Source: Thermocrispum agreste DSM 44070
Lineage (GTDB): Bacteria > Actinomycetota > Actinomycetes > Mycobacteriales > Pseudonocardiaceae
DNA length: 64,000 nt
Reading direction: 5' to 3'
Assembly: GCF_000427905.1 (NCBI RefSeq)
Contig: NZ_KE386604.1
Location: 186,001-250,000 of the forward strand
Shown here: piece by piece, positions 8,546-16,591 of the stretch
How positions within the stretch are numbered: position 1 is the stretch's first letter
How the letters are laid out: each line of letters begins with the position of its first letter
Notes under the pieces: model-generated
The model's database searches: none
What the model saw: the letters and a program-made list of their open reading frames with translations, nothing else
Told to the model about the DNA's origin: nothing
Made by a program: the position numbers and the translations under genes

Positions 8546-9700
8546 TCAGCTGTCGTCACGCTGGATCATGGGCGCCGTATGACGCGGCGCTGACGAACTC
8601 GGCAGCACCCATTGCTGCGGCGAAGCGGGGTCGTCGAGCCAGATCTTGTGAGTGCCGTCCGGTTCGACGGTGATGCCGTATCGCTCCGCGGCGGGGCGTC
8701 CTTTTCCTTCCCACCACCGGTAGGCATCGTCGACCTCGTCCCACAAGCGTCGCGGTCCGAACTGCTGCACACGCCACGGATGATGGTCGCGAAGCATCGT
8801 GACCCGCGCCCACGACCGTGTGCGGACATCGTGGAGCTCGATGTGCCGGCGGTTTGTGGAGACGTCTTCGACGGTGTAGTAGCAGTGGGGCACCCGCAGC
8901 CCGATAGTGAACGCTGCGTGCGTGAACTCCACCATCTCGAACAGCTCACGTGCCGTCCGTTCGGTCGACGACACGTGGGCGGAGGCCAGCTCTTCTTCGC
9001 TCGGGTCCACGAAATCGCGGCGTTGGCTGCGCACCCGCATGAAGGTCAGGTTGCGACCGCATCGGCCAACGGCTGACCCGTCGTCGCGCGTCGTCAGTCG
9101 GGTCAGGGCGTCGTCGCCGAAGTCGGTTCCCCATGGCGTGACGATGACGCCGCCCGGTCGTGTTTGCTGGATCCACATACGCGGGATCCGCGCCACGGAG
9201 GCGGTGCTGATGATGCGGTCGTACGGTGTTCCAGGCGAATAGCCGAGGGTTCCGTCGCCGACGATCACCTGCACCCGGTGGCCCGTTCTTCCGAGAGCTT
9301 GACAAGCGTGGTCAGCTACCGCAGGGTCGATCTCAATCGACGTGACTTTCCCGCGCTCGCCCACGCGTTCGGCCAAGAGCGCGGCGTTCCATCCGGTCCC
9401 GGTGCCGATCTCCAGCACGCGGTGGCCGGGGCGAACATCCAGCGCCTCAAGCATGGCGGCGACGATGGACGGCTGGCTGCACGAACTCGTCGGCCGCAAT
9501 CCGACCTGCTCGGCTGTGGTCGCGCCGTCGTCCACCTGCGTGACGATGGGCACGTCGGAGTCGACCAGCGCTCGCCACTCAGACTCTGACTTTTCGCGCG
9601 CGATCGCAACGAATCCGTCGCTGCGGGGATCATCCACCCACACGAGCGACGGGACAAAAGCGTCACGCGGAACCGTAAGAACGTCGCGCCAGTCGCGCAT
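8546..9700 (-). CDS. PCMT-like SAM-dependent O-methyltransferase of the RiPP-associated type
   Basis: The 384-residue protein has a protein-L-isoaspartate methyltransferase-like domain. SAM-binding motif I is VLEIGTGTGWNAALL (about residue 95), preceded by SSCSQPSIVAAMLEAL and followed by VTSIEIDP. The extended N-terminus (RDWRDVLTVPRDAFVP) and the long C-terminal extension resemble the methyltransferases found in ATP-grasp (graspetide) and FxLD lanthipeptide clusters more than housekeeping Pcm. No ATP-grasp ligase or lanthionine synthetase is nearby, so it looks orphan. ATG at 9700 is preferred because AGGTGG sits 5-6 bases upstream; a GTG at 9709 abuts the stop of the preceding small ORF. 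Confidence 0.82.
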   Translation of the reverse strand: MRDWRDVLTVPRDAFVPSLVWVDDPRSDGFVAIAREKSESEWRALVDSDVPIVTQVDDGATTAEQVGLRPTSSCSQPSIVAAMLEALDVRPGHRVLEIGTGTGWNAALLAERVGERGKVTSIEIDPAVADHACQALGRTGHRVQVIVGDGTLGYSPGTPYDRIISTASVARIPRMWIQQTRPGGVIVTPWGTDFGDDALTRLTTRDDGSAVGRCGRNLTFMRVRSQRRDFVDPSEEELASAHVSSTERTARELFEMVEFTHAAFTIGLRVPHCYYTVEDVSTNRRHIELHDVRTRSWARVTMLRDHHPWRVQQFGPRRLWDEVDDAYRWWEGKGRPAAERYGITVEPDGTHKIWLDDPASPQQWVLPSSSAPRHTAPMIQRDDS

Positions 9701-9709
9701 CAGTCCCAC

Positions 9710-9835
9710 CTACTTGTCGTTGGTGGACTCGTCGCCATTCTCATGCTTGTTCTGGTCGCATTTGTCGCCCCAATTCTCCCAGCGATCAGGCTGCGGGACA
9801 CCGTGACCGTCACGGTCTTTGTCGTGTTTTCCCAA
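9710..9835 (-). CDS. Tiny ORF upstream of the methyltransferase, candidate peptide substrate
   Basis: A 41-codon frame starting at TTG with a strong GGAGGGGAGA seven bases upstream; a longer version could start at GTG 9865 (51 codons). The product is very hydrophilic, rich in Asp, Lys, Asn, Gly and His, with two Trp, one Cys and Asn/Asp-Gly pairs (RDGHG, NGDE). Its stop codon lies nine bases before the chosen methyltransferase ATG, implying translational coupling. PCMT-type enzymes methylate Asp/isoAsp carboxylates, so an Asp-rich partner is suggestive, but nothing proves that it is translated. Confidence 0.45.
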   Translation of the reverse strand: MGKHDKDRDGHGVPQPDRWENWGDKCDQNKHENGDESTNDK

Positions 9836-10098
9836 CGACTTGTCTCCCCTCCAGTCGTCGAACACCGCGGGACGACCGTGTCGGCACCGCGGTCAGGTGG
9901 ATCACCGGCGATGTGGCTTCGGCACTGAGTGAGACGCCGTCCGTAAGGAAACCAGCGGCCTGACGGCAGCCAGGTGTGAGTGCGAGGGCGGGTAGCCCGA
10001 GGGTGACGAGAGGAAGCAGTGCGGCCAGTCGGGACGGCCATCGTGCCGCCTCGGCCCCGGTGCGTCCCCAGATCCGCTGGTCAGGTACCCTCGTGCGC

Positions 10099-10188
10099 GG
10101 AGGATTGGCCGAGCGGCCTAAGGCGCACGATTGGAAATCGTGTTGGGTGTAACAGCCCTCACGGGTTCGAATCCCGTATCCTCCGCCA
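10099..10188 (+). tRNA. tRNA-Ser (anticodon GGA)
   Basis: The 5' arm GGAGGAT pairs with ATCCTCC at the 3' end, followed by discriminator G and encoded CCA (10186-10188). The anticodon stem CACGA/TCGTG encloses the loop TTGGAAA with anticodon GGA, reading UCC/UCU. A long variable arm and the T loop GGTTCGAATCC are present, as expected for a class II serine tRNA of about 90 bases. Confidence 0.97.
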
Positions 10189-10806
10189 GTGGCCAGCACG
10201 AACGCCGGACAGCCCGGACGCGGGCGGTCCGGCGTTCGGCTTTCCGGGCTTGGCGCGACGCCAGCAGTCGTCGTTCGTCCCCGCAGGGACGATGACATCG
10301 GTCCGCTCGCAGACATCCTCGTCCGCGTACATGAACGGGATGGGTATCCGGTCGAAGGCGTCGATGATCCGATCGCGTGGTTGCGCGCCCCGAACGAGCT
10401 GGGCAGCTGGACGGCCGAGTGGGATGGTGTGCCGGTCGGGCACGTGATGCTCCTGCGCGCCATGGCGTCCGACGATGTGGTGCGATCGTGGCGCGGACGA
10501 ACCGGTCGGGACATTTCCCGGCTGGCCATCCTGGCGCGGCTGTTCGTGGACCCGGCCGCCCGCAGGCTCGGTGCGGGCAGGCGGCTGGTGACTGACGTGC
10601 TGAGCCATGCGTCCGGGCTCGGTTGTTCCGTGGCGCTGGACGTCATGATGAAGGACCAAGCCGCAATCCGGCTCTACGAGAGTCTTGGTGCACAGCACTT
10701 GGGCGGCGTCTGCCACCACTACGGCGAGGGGCAGGCCGAGCCCGCTGCCGTCTACGCATGGCTGGACGGCGTACCGGGGAACCGGGCGCAGGCACGCCGC
10801 CCATGA
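10189..10806 (+). CDS. GNAT-family N-acetyltransferase
   Basis: A GNAT fold is clear from about residue 27 (VVVRPRRDDDIGPLADIL), with the acetyl-CoA loop region ARLFVDPAARRLGAGRRL and the C-terminal AIRLYESLGAQ. The start is a problem. The only in-frame start is the GTG at 10189, one base after the tRNA CCA, and the first 17 codons then run through the tRNA terminator stem. No ATG, GTG or TTG exists in frame between there and the fold. Either the GTG is used, a rare start codon is used, or expression depends on read-through. The acceptor is unknown. Confidence 0.75.
   Translation: MASTNAGQPGRGRSGVRLSGLGATPAVVVRPRRDDDIGPLADILVRVHERDGYPVEGVDDPIAWLRAPNELGSWTAEWDGVPVGHVMLLRAMASDDVVRSWRGRTGRDISRLAILARLFVDPAARRLGAGRRLVTDVLSHASGLGCSVALDVMMKDQAAIRLYESLGAQHLGGVCHHYGEGQAEPAAVYAWLDGVPGNRAQARRP
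10199..10242 (+). terminator. Stem-loop terminator behind tRNA-Ser
   Basis: CGAACGCCGGAC (10199-10210) and GTCCGGCGTTCG (10227-10238) form a perfect 12-bp GC-rich stem with a 16-base loop, followed by a short pyrimidine run CTTTCC. It begins 11 bases after the CCA end. It overlaps the 5' part of the following acetyltransferase frame. Confidence 0.7.
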
Positions 10807-10810
10807 CGAA

Positions 10811-10902
10811 ATGGCCCGTGCGTGCAGGTGCCGTCGGGGCGACACCCGATCTGCGGTCACCGGCGCCGCAAACGGCCCCTGCGTGCAGAGGCCGCCGGGG
10901 CG
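10811..10902. repeat. Two imperfect 31-bp direct repeats behind the GNAT gene
   Basis: Copies at 10811-10841 and 10872-10902 (61-bp spacing; shared core TGCGTGCAG) lie in the short gap between the GNAT gene and the convergent snapalysin gene. Several mismatches show that the duplication is old. Confidence 0.6.
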
Positions 10903-10948
10903 GGCTGTGTTCCCTGGCAGGCTGGGCTGGTAGCTCGACCGCGCAGGG

Positions 10949-11527
10949 TCAGCGGTCGACCAGGATCTTGCCTTTGTCGGCGTACCGGCGCTGCGCCGCG
11001 GAGGCGTAGTTCTCCTCGACCAGGGCGATCTCCTCGGCGTTCGGCACGGCGTTGGTGCAGTCGACACCGGCCGTGCTTCCGGACATCAGGCTCGAGCACG
11101 GGCCCGGCTTCATGTCCGGTAGGCCGAGGCTGTGGCCGAATTCGTGCGCTGCGATGCGGACGACGTGGTGCCCCTGGTCGACGGCTTCCTTGCCCATCCA
11201 GACCGTCAGGTGCTCGCCGGGCATCGCCGGGCCCAACTCGGCGCGCGGCCAGCCCGGGTCGGCAACGAACGTGACTTCCGCGTCGTCGCCCGGGTCCGCC
11301 TCGTCGATCTGCACGTTCTCCAGGTGTTCGTTCCAGATCGCGATGGCCCGGGTGATGGCGTCGTAGTACTCGGGGGCCCGGCTGGCGTCGTAGGTGATGG
11401 TGATCGGCGCGCGGGGGGTTGGCGCCTGGCCGGCCGGCGCGGCGGTGGCCGTGGGCGCGGTGGCCAGCAGCGGCAGGATCATGGCTGCCGCGGCGACGAG
11501 CGTGCGTATCGATGTGCGAGCGACCAT
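10949..11527 (-). CDS. Secreted snapalysin-type zinc metalloprotease (family M7)
   Basis: The 192-residue precursor has a signal peptide (RTSIRTLVAAAAMILPLL, with cleavage after ATAA likely) and a short prosegment. The zinc site is HEFGHSLGLPD, matching the HExxHxxGxxD signature in which aspartate is the third ligand, the hallmark of snapalysin. The Met-turn region reads SSLMSG. Two Cys flank this region and could form a disulfide. Snapalysins are small neutral proteases secreted by streptomycetes and relatives. It is transcribed alone, with convergent GNAT downstream. Confidence 0.92.
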   Translation of the reverse strand: MVARTSIRTLVAAAAMILPLLATAPTATAAPAGQAPTPRAPITITYDASRAPEYYDAITRAIAIWNEHLENVQIDEADPGDDAEVTFVADPGWPRAELGPAMPGEHLTVWMGKEAVDQGHHVVRIAAHEFGHSLGLPDMKPGPCSSLMSGSTAGVDCTNAVPNAEEIALVEENYASAAQRRYADKGKILVDR

Positions 11528-11704
11528 GCCTTCCTCGCTTTCCCGGTGAGACGACTAGGCACGACAACCGACGGCAACCATCCCCTCCGGGGTAGCACCC
11601 GCACGATGCCGCCGACCACGTTCTTTCGTCGGGCAGTCCGCCCTGGCCGGTACGCATTGCGACATCAACCGCTCACGCGGGCAGCAACCGACTTCCGCCG
11701 GAAA

Positions 11705-11747
11705 CGACGAAGCCGGAGCCCGCATGGTGCGAGCCCCGGCTTCGTCG
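11705..11747 (-). terminator. Terminator of the 55-residue protein gene
   Basis: CGACGAAGCCGG (11705-11716) and CCGGCTTCGTCG (11736-11747) form a perfect 12-bp stem that begins eight bases after the stop codon of the small gene at 11755-11922. The position argues that the small gene is a real transcription unit. The remaining gap 11528-11704 shows nothing else. Confidence 0.75.
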
Positions 11748-11754
11748 TGACGCT

Positions 11755-11922
11755 CTACTCGTCGTCCGGCAGCGCGTGGTCGGCCTTTCCGGGGTTCGGG
11801 TCCCGGCTCAGGTCGATCAGCGGGTGGCGCTCCGCGCCTTCGGGCAGCGCGTGGTCCGCCACCCCGGGCGTGGGGTCACGGGTCAGATCGATGTGCTCGC
11901 GCCCGGTCGGCTTGTCGCTCAT
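11755..11922 (-). CDS. 55-residue protein built from an internal duplication
   Basis: The ATG is preceded by GGAGGGAG and the stop is followed by a strong terminator, so the unit looks complete. The acidic, hydrophilic product consists of two near-identical halves: IDLTRDPTPGVADHALPEG (about residues 11-29) and IDLSRDPNPGKADHALPDD (about 36-54). It has no Cys, signal peptide or membrane segment. I do not recognise the family. Possible roles include a small structural or binding protein, or a RiPP-like substrate; no maturation enzyme is next to it. The secreted nuclease gene lies 41 bases upstream on the same strand. Confidence 0.8.
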   Translation of the reverse strand: MSDKPTGREHIDLTRDPTPGVADHALPEGAERHPLIDLSRDPNPGKADHALPDDE

Positions 11923-11963
11923 GAGCTCCCTCCAGTTCCGTCGACCACGGCAACCCTAGCCGC

Positions 11964-13817
11964 CTACTTCCTCCCGCCCGGCTTGAGGCGCACCACCGCC
12001 GGGTCGTGGTCGCTGGTCTGGTCGTGGAACTCGGCGTTGATGTGCACGATGTCGAACGCCACCGACTTGAACCCGCGCGAGGTCAGGATGTGGTCCAGCA
12101 CCTGCGACTTGCCGTCGAAGACGTACGTGTAGCGCTCCTCCGGCGGCAGGATCTCCACCAGGTCGGTGAGGGCCCGGTCCTTGGTGAGCACCCGCAGGGT
12201 CGGCGAGAACGAGAAGTCGTTCAGATCGCCGGCGACCACGATGCTGGCGAACGGGTCACGCCGCTGGATCTCGTCCACGAATGCCCGCACCGCCTTCGCC
12301 TGCTCGATGCGCTGCTCTTCGGACACCCGCGCAGGTGGCTGGAAGCGTCCGTGCACCGGCTGGTCGCCGCCCTTGGAGGCGAAGTGATTGGCCACCACGA
12401 ACACGGTCTTGCCCCGGAACCGGAACTCCCCGGCCAGCGGCTTGCGGCTGTCGGTGAACGCGGGGTTGTTCGGGTCGATCCGGCCGGGCGAGATCGACAG
12501 CCGTGGCTTCTTCCCGCCGACCACCCGCACCGGCGTGGTGGCGTCACCACCGGGCCGGTCGACGAACGTGACCCGCTTCGGGTTGAACAGGAACGCCACC
12601 CGGATGTTGCCGCCGGGCTCACCGCCGTCGGCCAGGTCCACCGGATCGATCTGCCGCCATGCGTACCGCGGGCCGCCTGCCGCCACGATGGCGTCGACGA
12701 ACTTGTTCAACGTCTGGTCCGCGGCGACGACTCCGTCACCGACCCCCTGGGAACCGTTGTTGTCCTGGACTTCTTCCAGCGTCACGATGTCCGGCTCGGC
12801 CAGGTTCTCCACGATCCCCTTCGCCAGCGCGTCGAACTTGGCCTGGTCGTCGGACGGATCCAGGTTCTCCACGTTGTAGCTGGCCACCGCCAGCTCGTTG
12901 GGTCGCTGTTTGCGGGTGACTTCCCGCTGCAGGCCGCCCGGCTCGACCTCGCCCAGCTCGGTCGCCATCAGCGTGTAGCCGCCGAACTGGTCGTACTCGA
13001 TCACCCCCGAGGTCTCCCCGGCGAGTGTGTCGCCGGTGTCGGCCTCGGGGAACGGCCGCTCGGCGAACGGGATCAGCGACTCGATCTTCAGCACCCCGGT
13101 CGGGTCGGCGTCGTAGCCGGTGTACCGGACCCCGCCGCGGGCGCTCCGGTACTTGTCGGGTTCGGTGGTGACGAACAACTCGTTGTACGCCGTGGTCGGC
13201 CCGACGATCGGCACGTCGAACACAGCGACCCGCATGCCCTCCCGGCTCTCCCAGAAGTCCAGGGCGTAGCGGTCGGGTCGCAGTGCGAACGGCTCGATCG
13301 AACCGCCCGGCTTCGCGGTCAGCGTGGCGGGCACGGTGCCCGGGGTGATCTTCTCCGCCTCCGGCAGGTCGTTGCCGGACGACGTGACCGTCCAGCTGGC
13401 GTCGACCAACTCGGTGGTCGACTGGAACGGCGAATCGCTCGGGTTCGTGGGATAGAACTCCTTCACTGTGCCGGACACCGTCACCGCGTCGCCGACTCGC
13501 ACGTTCGGCGTGGCACTGCCGGTGAACACGAACAAGCCCTCGGACGTGCGGGGGTCGCCGTCGCCCGTGGGGTCCTGGAACCAGAATCCGCGTGCCGATC
13601 CGAACGAACGGATCGCGGTGACGATGCCGCTGACGCCGGTGACCTGTTTGCCGTCGAAGGGCGAAACCCGGGTGATGCCCTGGATCTCCGCGATCGTGGC
13701 CTGGGTCGGCTGGGTAGCCGCCGTCGCGGGTACGGCCACCCCGATCGCGGTCAGGGCGACGAGCGAGGCGGCGGACAGCGCCACGATCCGTGCGCGCCTA
13801 CGTCCGGTGAGAGTCAC
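11964..13817 (-). CDS. Secreted endonuclease/exonuclease/phosphatase-family nuclease (ExeM/NucH-like)
   Basis: The 617-residue precursor has a signal peptide (LSAASLVALTAIGVAVPATAA). Residues about 40-160 form an OB-fold/lamin-tail-like region (GITRVSPFDGKQVTGVSG, then GFWFQDPTGDGDPRTSEGLF) as in extracellular nucleases. The catalytic EEP domain starts near residue 310, with ASYNVENL, the acidic metal ligand in DIVTLEEVQDN, NHFASKGGD, VVAGDLND, LDHIL and the terminal TSDHDPAV. All expected metal and catalytic residues are visible. It probably degrades extracellular DNA or phosphoesters for phosphate or nutrient scavenging. Confidence 0.9.
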   Translation of the reverse strand: MTLTGRRRARIVALSAASLVALTAIGVAVPATAATQPTQATIAEIQGITRVSPFDGKQVTGVSGIVTAIRSFGSARGFWFQDPTGDGDPRTSEGLFVFTGSATPNVRVGDAVTVSGTVKEFYPTNPSDSPFQSTTELVDASWTVTSSGNDLPEAEKITPGTVPATLTAKPGGSIEPFALRPDRYALDFWESREGMRVAVFDVPIVGPTTAYNELFVTTEPDKYRSARGGVRYTGYDADPTGVLKIESLIPFAERPFPEADTGDTLAGETSGVIEYDQFGGYTLMATELGEVEPGGLQREVTRKQRPNELAVASYNVENLDPSDDQAKFDALAKGIVENLAEPDIVTLEEVQDNNGSQGVGDGVVAADQTLNKFVDAIVAAGGPRYAWRQIDPVDLADGGEPGGNIRVAFLFNPKRVTFVDRPGGDATTPVRVVGGKKPRLSISPGRIDPNNPAFTDSRKPLAGEFRFRGKTVFVVANHFASKGGDQPVHGRFQPPARVSEEQRIEQAKAVRAFVDEIQRRDPFASIVVAGDLNDFSFSPTLRVLTKDRALTDLVEILPPEERYTYVFDGKSQVLDHILTSRGFKSVAFDIVHINAEFHDQTSDHDPAVVRLKPGGRK

Positions 13818-13950
13818 GGTGATCCCCTGTTCGTCATGCCGATGTGACGGCGTGATCGTCCCCCAAAAGGTTGATCAAGGGAAGACCGTGACGCCCTCGC
13901 GCGGGGGATCGGCCAGCACGCAGCGGCCCACCCGGATCGGCGCGCAGGCG

Positions 13951-14092
13951 GCTGGCTGCCCGGGATTGGCTCGCAGGTGGCCGGTTATCCGGGGATTGGC
14001 TCGCGGGTGGCTGGCTGCCCGGGGCCAGCTCCCGGTGGCTGGTTATCCGGGATCAGTCCGCAGGCCGTCGGCCGCCCGGGGTCAGCCCGCAC
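13951..14092. repeat. Five imperfect 27-30-bp tandem units with alternating type
   Basis: Units start at about 13951, 13980, 14010, 14038 and 14065. They alternate between a GCTGGCTGCCCGGG form and a GGTTATCCGGG form, so the higher-order period is about 58 bp. The array fills most of the 320-bp gap 13818-14137, downstream of ilvD and upstream of the nuclease gene. No gene is visible in it. Confidence 0.75.
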
Positions 14093-14137
14093 ACCGCCGA
14101 CCCACGGCGGGTCCCGCGAAGGATCGACTCCCGATGG

Positions 14138-15841
14138 TCAGCCGCAGACGGCGCCGTCGGCGGCCGAGCCGACCAGCTTGGCGTACTTGGCCAGCACGCC
14201 GGAGGTGTAGCGCGGCTTGCGCGGCTGCCAGTTCGCCTTGCGGCGGGCCAGCTCCTCCTCGTCCACCAGCACGTCCAGCGTGCGGGCGTCGAGGTCCAGC
14301 CGGATCCGGTCGCCGTCCTGCACCAGCGCGATCGGGCCGCCGTGCGCGGCTTCCGGGGCGACGTGGCCTATGCACGGGCCGTGCGTGGCGCCGGAGAACC
14401 GGCCGTCGGTGATCAACAGCACGTCCGCGCCCAGGCCGGCGCCCTTGATGGCCGCGGTGACCGCAAGCATCTCGCGCATGCCGGGCCCGCCTGCCGGGCC
14501 CTCGTAGCGGATGACCACCGCGTCGCCCGGCTTGATCTGGCCGGCTTCCAACGCGGGCATCACGTCGGCTTCGTCGTCGAACACGCGCGCGGTGCCTTCC
14601 ATGACCCGCGCGGGCAGCGACGCGCTCTTCACGACCGCGCCCTCCGGGGCGAGCGAGCCGCGCAGGATGGTCAGGCCGCCCGTGCTGGCCAGCGGCTTCG
14701 ACATGGCCGCGATGATCTTGCCGTCCGGGTCCGGCGGGTCGATGTCGGCCAGGTTCTCGGCCATCGTCTTGCCGGTCACGGTCAGCGTGTCGCCGTGCAG
14801 CAGGCCGGCGTCCAGCAGCGCCTTCATCACGACCGGCAGGCCGCCGATCTTGTCGATGTCGCTCATCACGTACCGGCCGAACGGCTTGACGTCGGCCAGC
14901 AACGGGGTGCGCTCACCGATCCGGTTGAAGTCGTCGATGGACAGGTCGACCTCGGCCTCGCGGGCGATGGCGAGCAGGTGCAGCACGGCGTTGGTCGACC
15001 CGCCGAGCGCGGTGACCACGGTGATGGCGTTCTCGAACGCCTCGCGGGTCAGGATCTGCCGCGCGGTGATGCCCTTGCGGAGCATGCCCACGACCGCTTC
15101 ACCGCTGCGCTTGGCGTATTCGTCGCGGCGCCGGTCCACCGCGGGCGGCGCCGCGCTGCCGGGCAGCGACATGCCCAGCGCCTCGGCCGCGGAAGCCATG
15201 GTGTTGGCGGTGAACATGCCACCGCAGGCGCCCTCGCCCGGGCAGGCGTGGCGCTCGATCTCGTCGAGCTCTTCCCGGGTGATCCGGCCGAGCGCGCACG
15301 CGCCGACGCCTTCGAAGGCGTCCTGGATGGTGATGTCGTTGCCGTTGAGGTTGCCGGGCAGGATCGATCCCGCGTACAGGAACACCGAAGCCAGGTCGAG
15401 CCGCGCGGCGGCCATCAGCATGCCGGGCAGCGACTTGTCGCAGCCGGCCAGCAGCACCGAGCCGTCCAGCCGTTCCGCGTGCATCACGCACTCCACCGAG
15501 TCGGCGATGATCTCCCGGCTGACCAGCGACGAGCGCATGCCCTCGTGGCCCATCGAGATGCCGTCGGAAACCGAGATGGTGCCGAACTCCAGCGGGAAGC
15601 CGCCCGCCGCGCGCACGCCTTCCTTGGCGCCCTTGGCGAGCCGCTGCAGGGACAGGTTGCACGGGGTGATCTCGTTCCACGAGGACGCGATGCCGATCTG
15701 CGGCTTGTCCCAGTCCTCGTCGGTCATGCCAACGGCGCGGAGCATGGCGCGCGCCGGCGCCCGCTCGTATCCGCTGGTGACCTCGTGGCTGCGTGGCTTG
15801 ATGTTCACCTCTGGCTGGCCCTGCTCACCCATGCAGGTCAT
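14138..15841 (-). CDS. ilvD: Dihydroxy-acid dehydratase IlvD
   Basis: Converts 2,3-dihydroxy-isovalerate and -methylvalerate to the 2-keto acids of valine and isoleucine biosynthesis. At about 567 residues it has the family length. Cluster-binding and active-site motifs are visible: [18 protein letters not shown] and [11 protein letters not shown] supply the three cysteines of the Fe-S cluster, and the C-terminal half contains [10 protein letters not shown]. Two ATGs three codons apart (15841, 15832) are possible; neither has a clear ribosome site. The gene stands alone; other ilv genes are not nearby. Confidence 0.95.
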   Translation of the reverse strand: MTCMGEQGQPEVNIKPRSHEVTSGYERAPARAMLRAVGMTDEDWDKPQIGIASSWNEITPCNLSLQRLAKGAKEGVRAAGGFPLEFGTISVSDGISMGHEGMRSSLVSREIIADSVECVMHAERLDGSVLLAGCDKSLPGMLMAAARLDLASVFLYAGSILPGNLNGNDITIQDAFEGVGACALGRITREELDEIERHACPGEGACGGMFTANTMASAAEALGMSLPGSAAPPAVDRRRDEYAKRSGEAVVGMLRKGITARQILTREAFENAITVVTALGGSTNAVLHLLAIAREAEVDLSIDDFNRIGERTPLLADVKPFGRYVMSDIDKIGGLPVVMKALLDAGLLHGDTLTVTGKTMAENLADIDPPDPDGKIIAAMSKPLASTGGLTILRGSLAPEGAVVKSASLPARVMEGTARVFDDEADVMPALEAGQIKPGDAVVIRYEGPAGGPGMREMLAVTAAIKGAGLGADVLLITDGRFSGATHGPCIGHVAPEAAHGGPIALVQDGDRIRLDLDARTLDVLVDEEELARRKANWQPRKPRYTSGVLAKYAKLVGSAADGAVCG

Positions 15842-16000
15842 GGTCGCAAATCGGTCAGCAGCCGTGACAGCCAGGTCTGGCGAACATGGGCAGGCAGGCC
15901 CGTGGGGCCGGACGGTCACGCCGTCCCGGCAACCGCCCGGTCGCGCACGTCACCCGCTGCGCCGATTCTCGTCTGCCCGGCGATCGTCGACAATCCGACC

Positions 16001-16540
16001 ATGGCGACGAACGTTCCCGCGCCGCGACGAGGTCGTGCCGCCGATCTGCCCGTGGACATACAGGTGCGCGGCCTGCGGGACGAGGACTGGCCCGCCGTGC
16101 TTCGCATCTACGGAGAAGGCATCGCCACGGGGATCGCGACGTTCGACACCGTGGTGCCCAGCAGGGCTTCGTTCGACGCACGCTGGCTTCCCGGGCACCG
16201 GTGGGTGGCCGAGATCGACGGCGAGGTCGCCGGCTGGGCCGTGTTGAGCCCGGTGTCGAGCCGCGAGTGCTACGCCGGTGTCGCCGAGAGCTCCGTCTAC
16301 GTCGCCGAGGCTCACCGCGGGCGCGGGGTCGGCAAGACACTGATCGGACACCAGATGGCCGAGGCCGACCGGGCGGGCCTGTGGACGCTGCAGGCCGCCA
16401 TCATGGCGGCGAACAAGGCCAGCATCGCGCTGTACCACTCGGCGGGCTATCGAACCGTCGGCGTCCGGGAACGGATTGCGCAGCTGAACGGCGTCTGGCA
16501 CGACACCGTGCTGCTGGAACGCCGATCCGGCGTCGTCTAG
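16001..16540 (+). CDS. GNAT N-acetyltransferase of the phosphinothricin acetyltransferase (PAT/Bar) type
   Basis: A 179-residue GNAT protein. The pattern IYGEGIATGIATFDTVVPS near the N-terminus, the acetyl-CoA loop RGRGVGKTLIGHQM and SIALYHSAGYRTVG are typical of the PAT/Bar/MddA subgroup, which acetylates phosphinothricin, methionine sulfone/sulfoximine or related amino acids. The start ATG at 16001 gives the usual length. Resistance to a specific compound is not shown by sequence. Confidence 0.85.
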   Translation: MATNVPAPRRGRAADLPVDIQVRGLRDEDWPAVLRIYGEGIATGIATFDTVVPSRASFDARWLPGHRWVAEIDGEVAGWAVLSPVSSRECYAGVAESSVYVAEAHRGRGVGKTLIGHQMAEADRAGLWTLQAAIMAANKASIALYHSAGYRTVGVRERIAQLNGVWHDTVLLERRSGVV

Positions 16541-16591
16541 GTCAGCGGCGCGCAAGCACCTCGCGATCGTCCGGCAAGCCCGGATGAGCGG

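Noticed and set aside
9743-9928. Plus-strand hydrophobic 61-codon frame resembling a small membrane peptide
   Set aside because: It is antisense to the better supported micro-ORF and lacks a ribosome-binding site.
12006-13847. 613-codon plus-strand frame opposite the secreted nuclease
   Set aside because: No domain; the minus strand encodes a complete nuclease with all catalytic motifs and a signal peptide.
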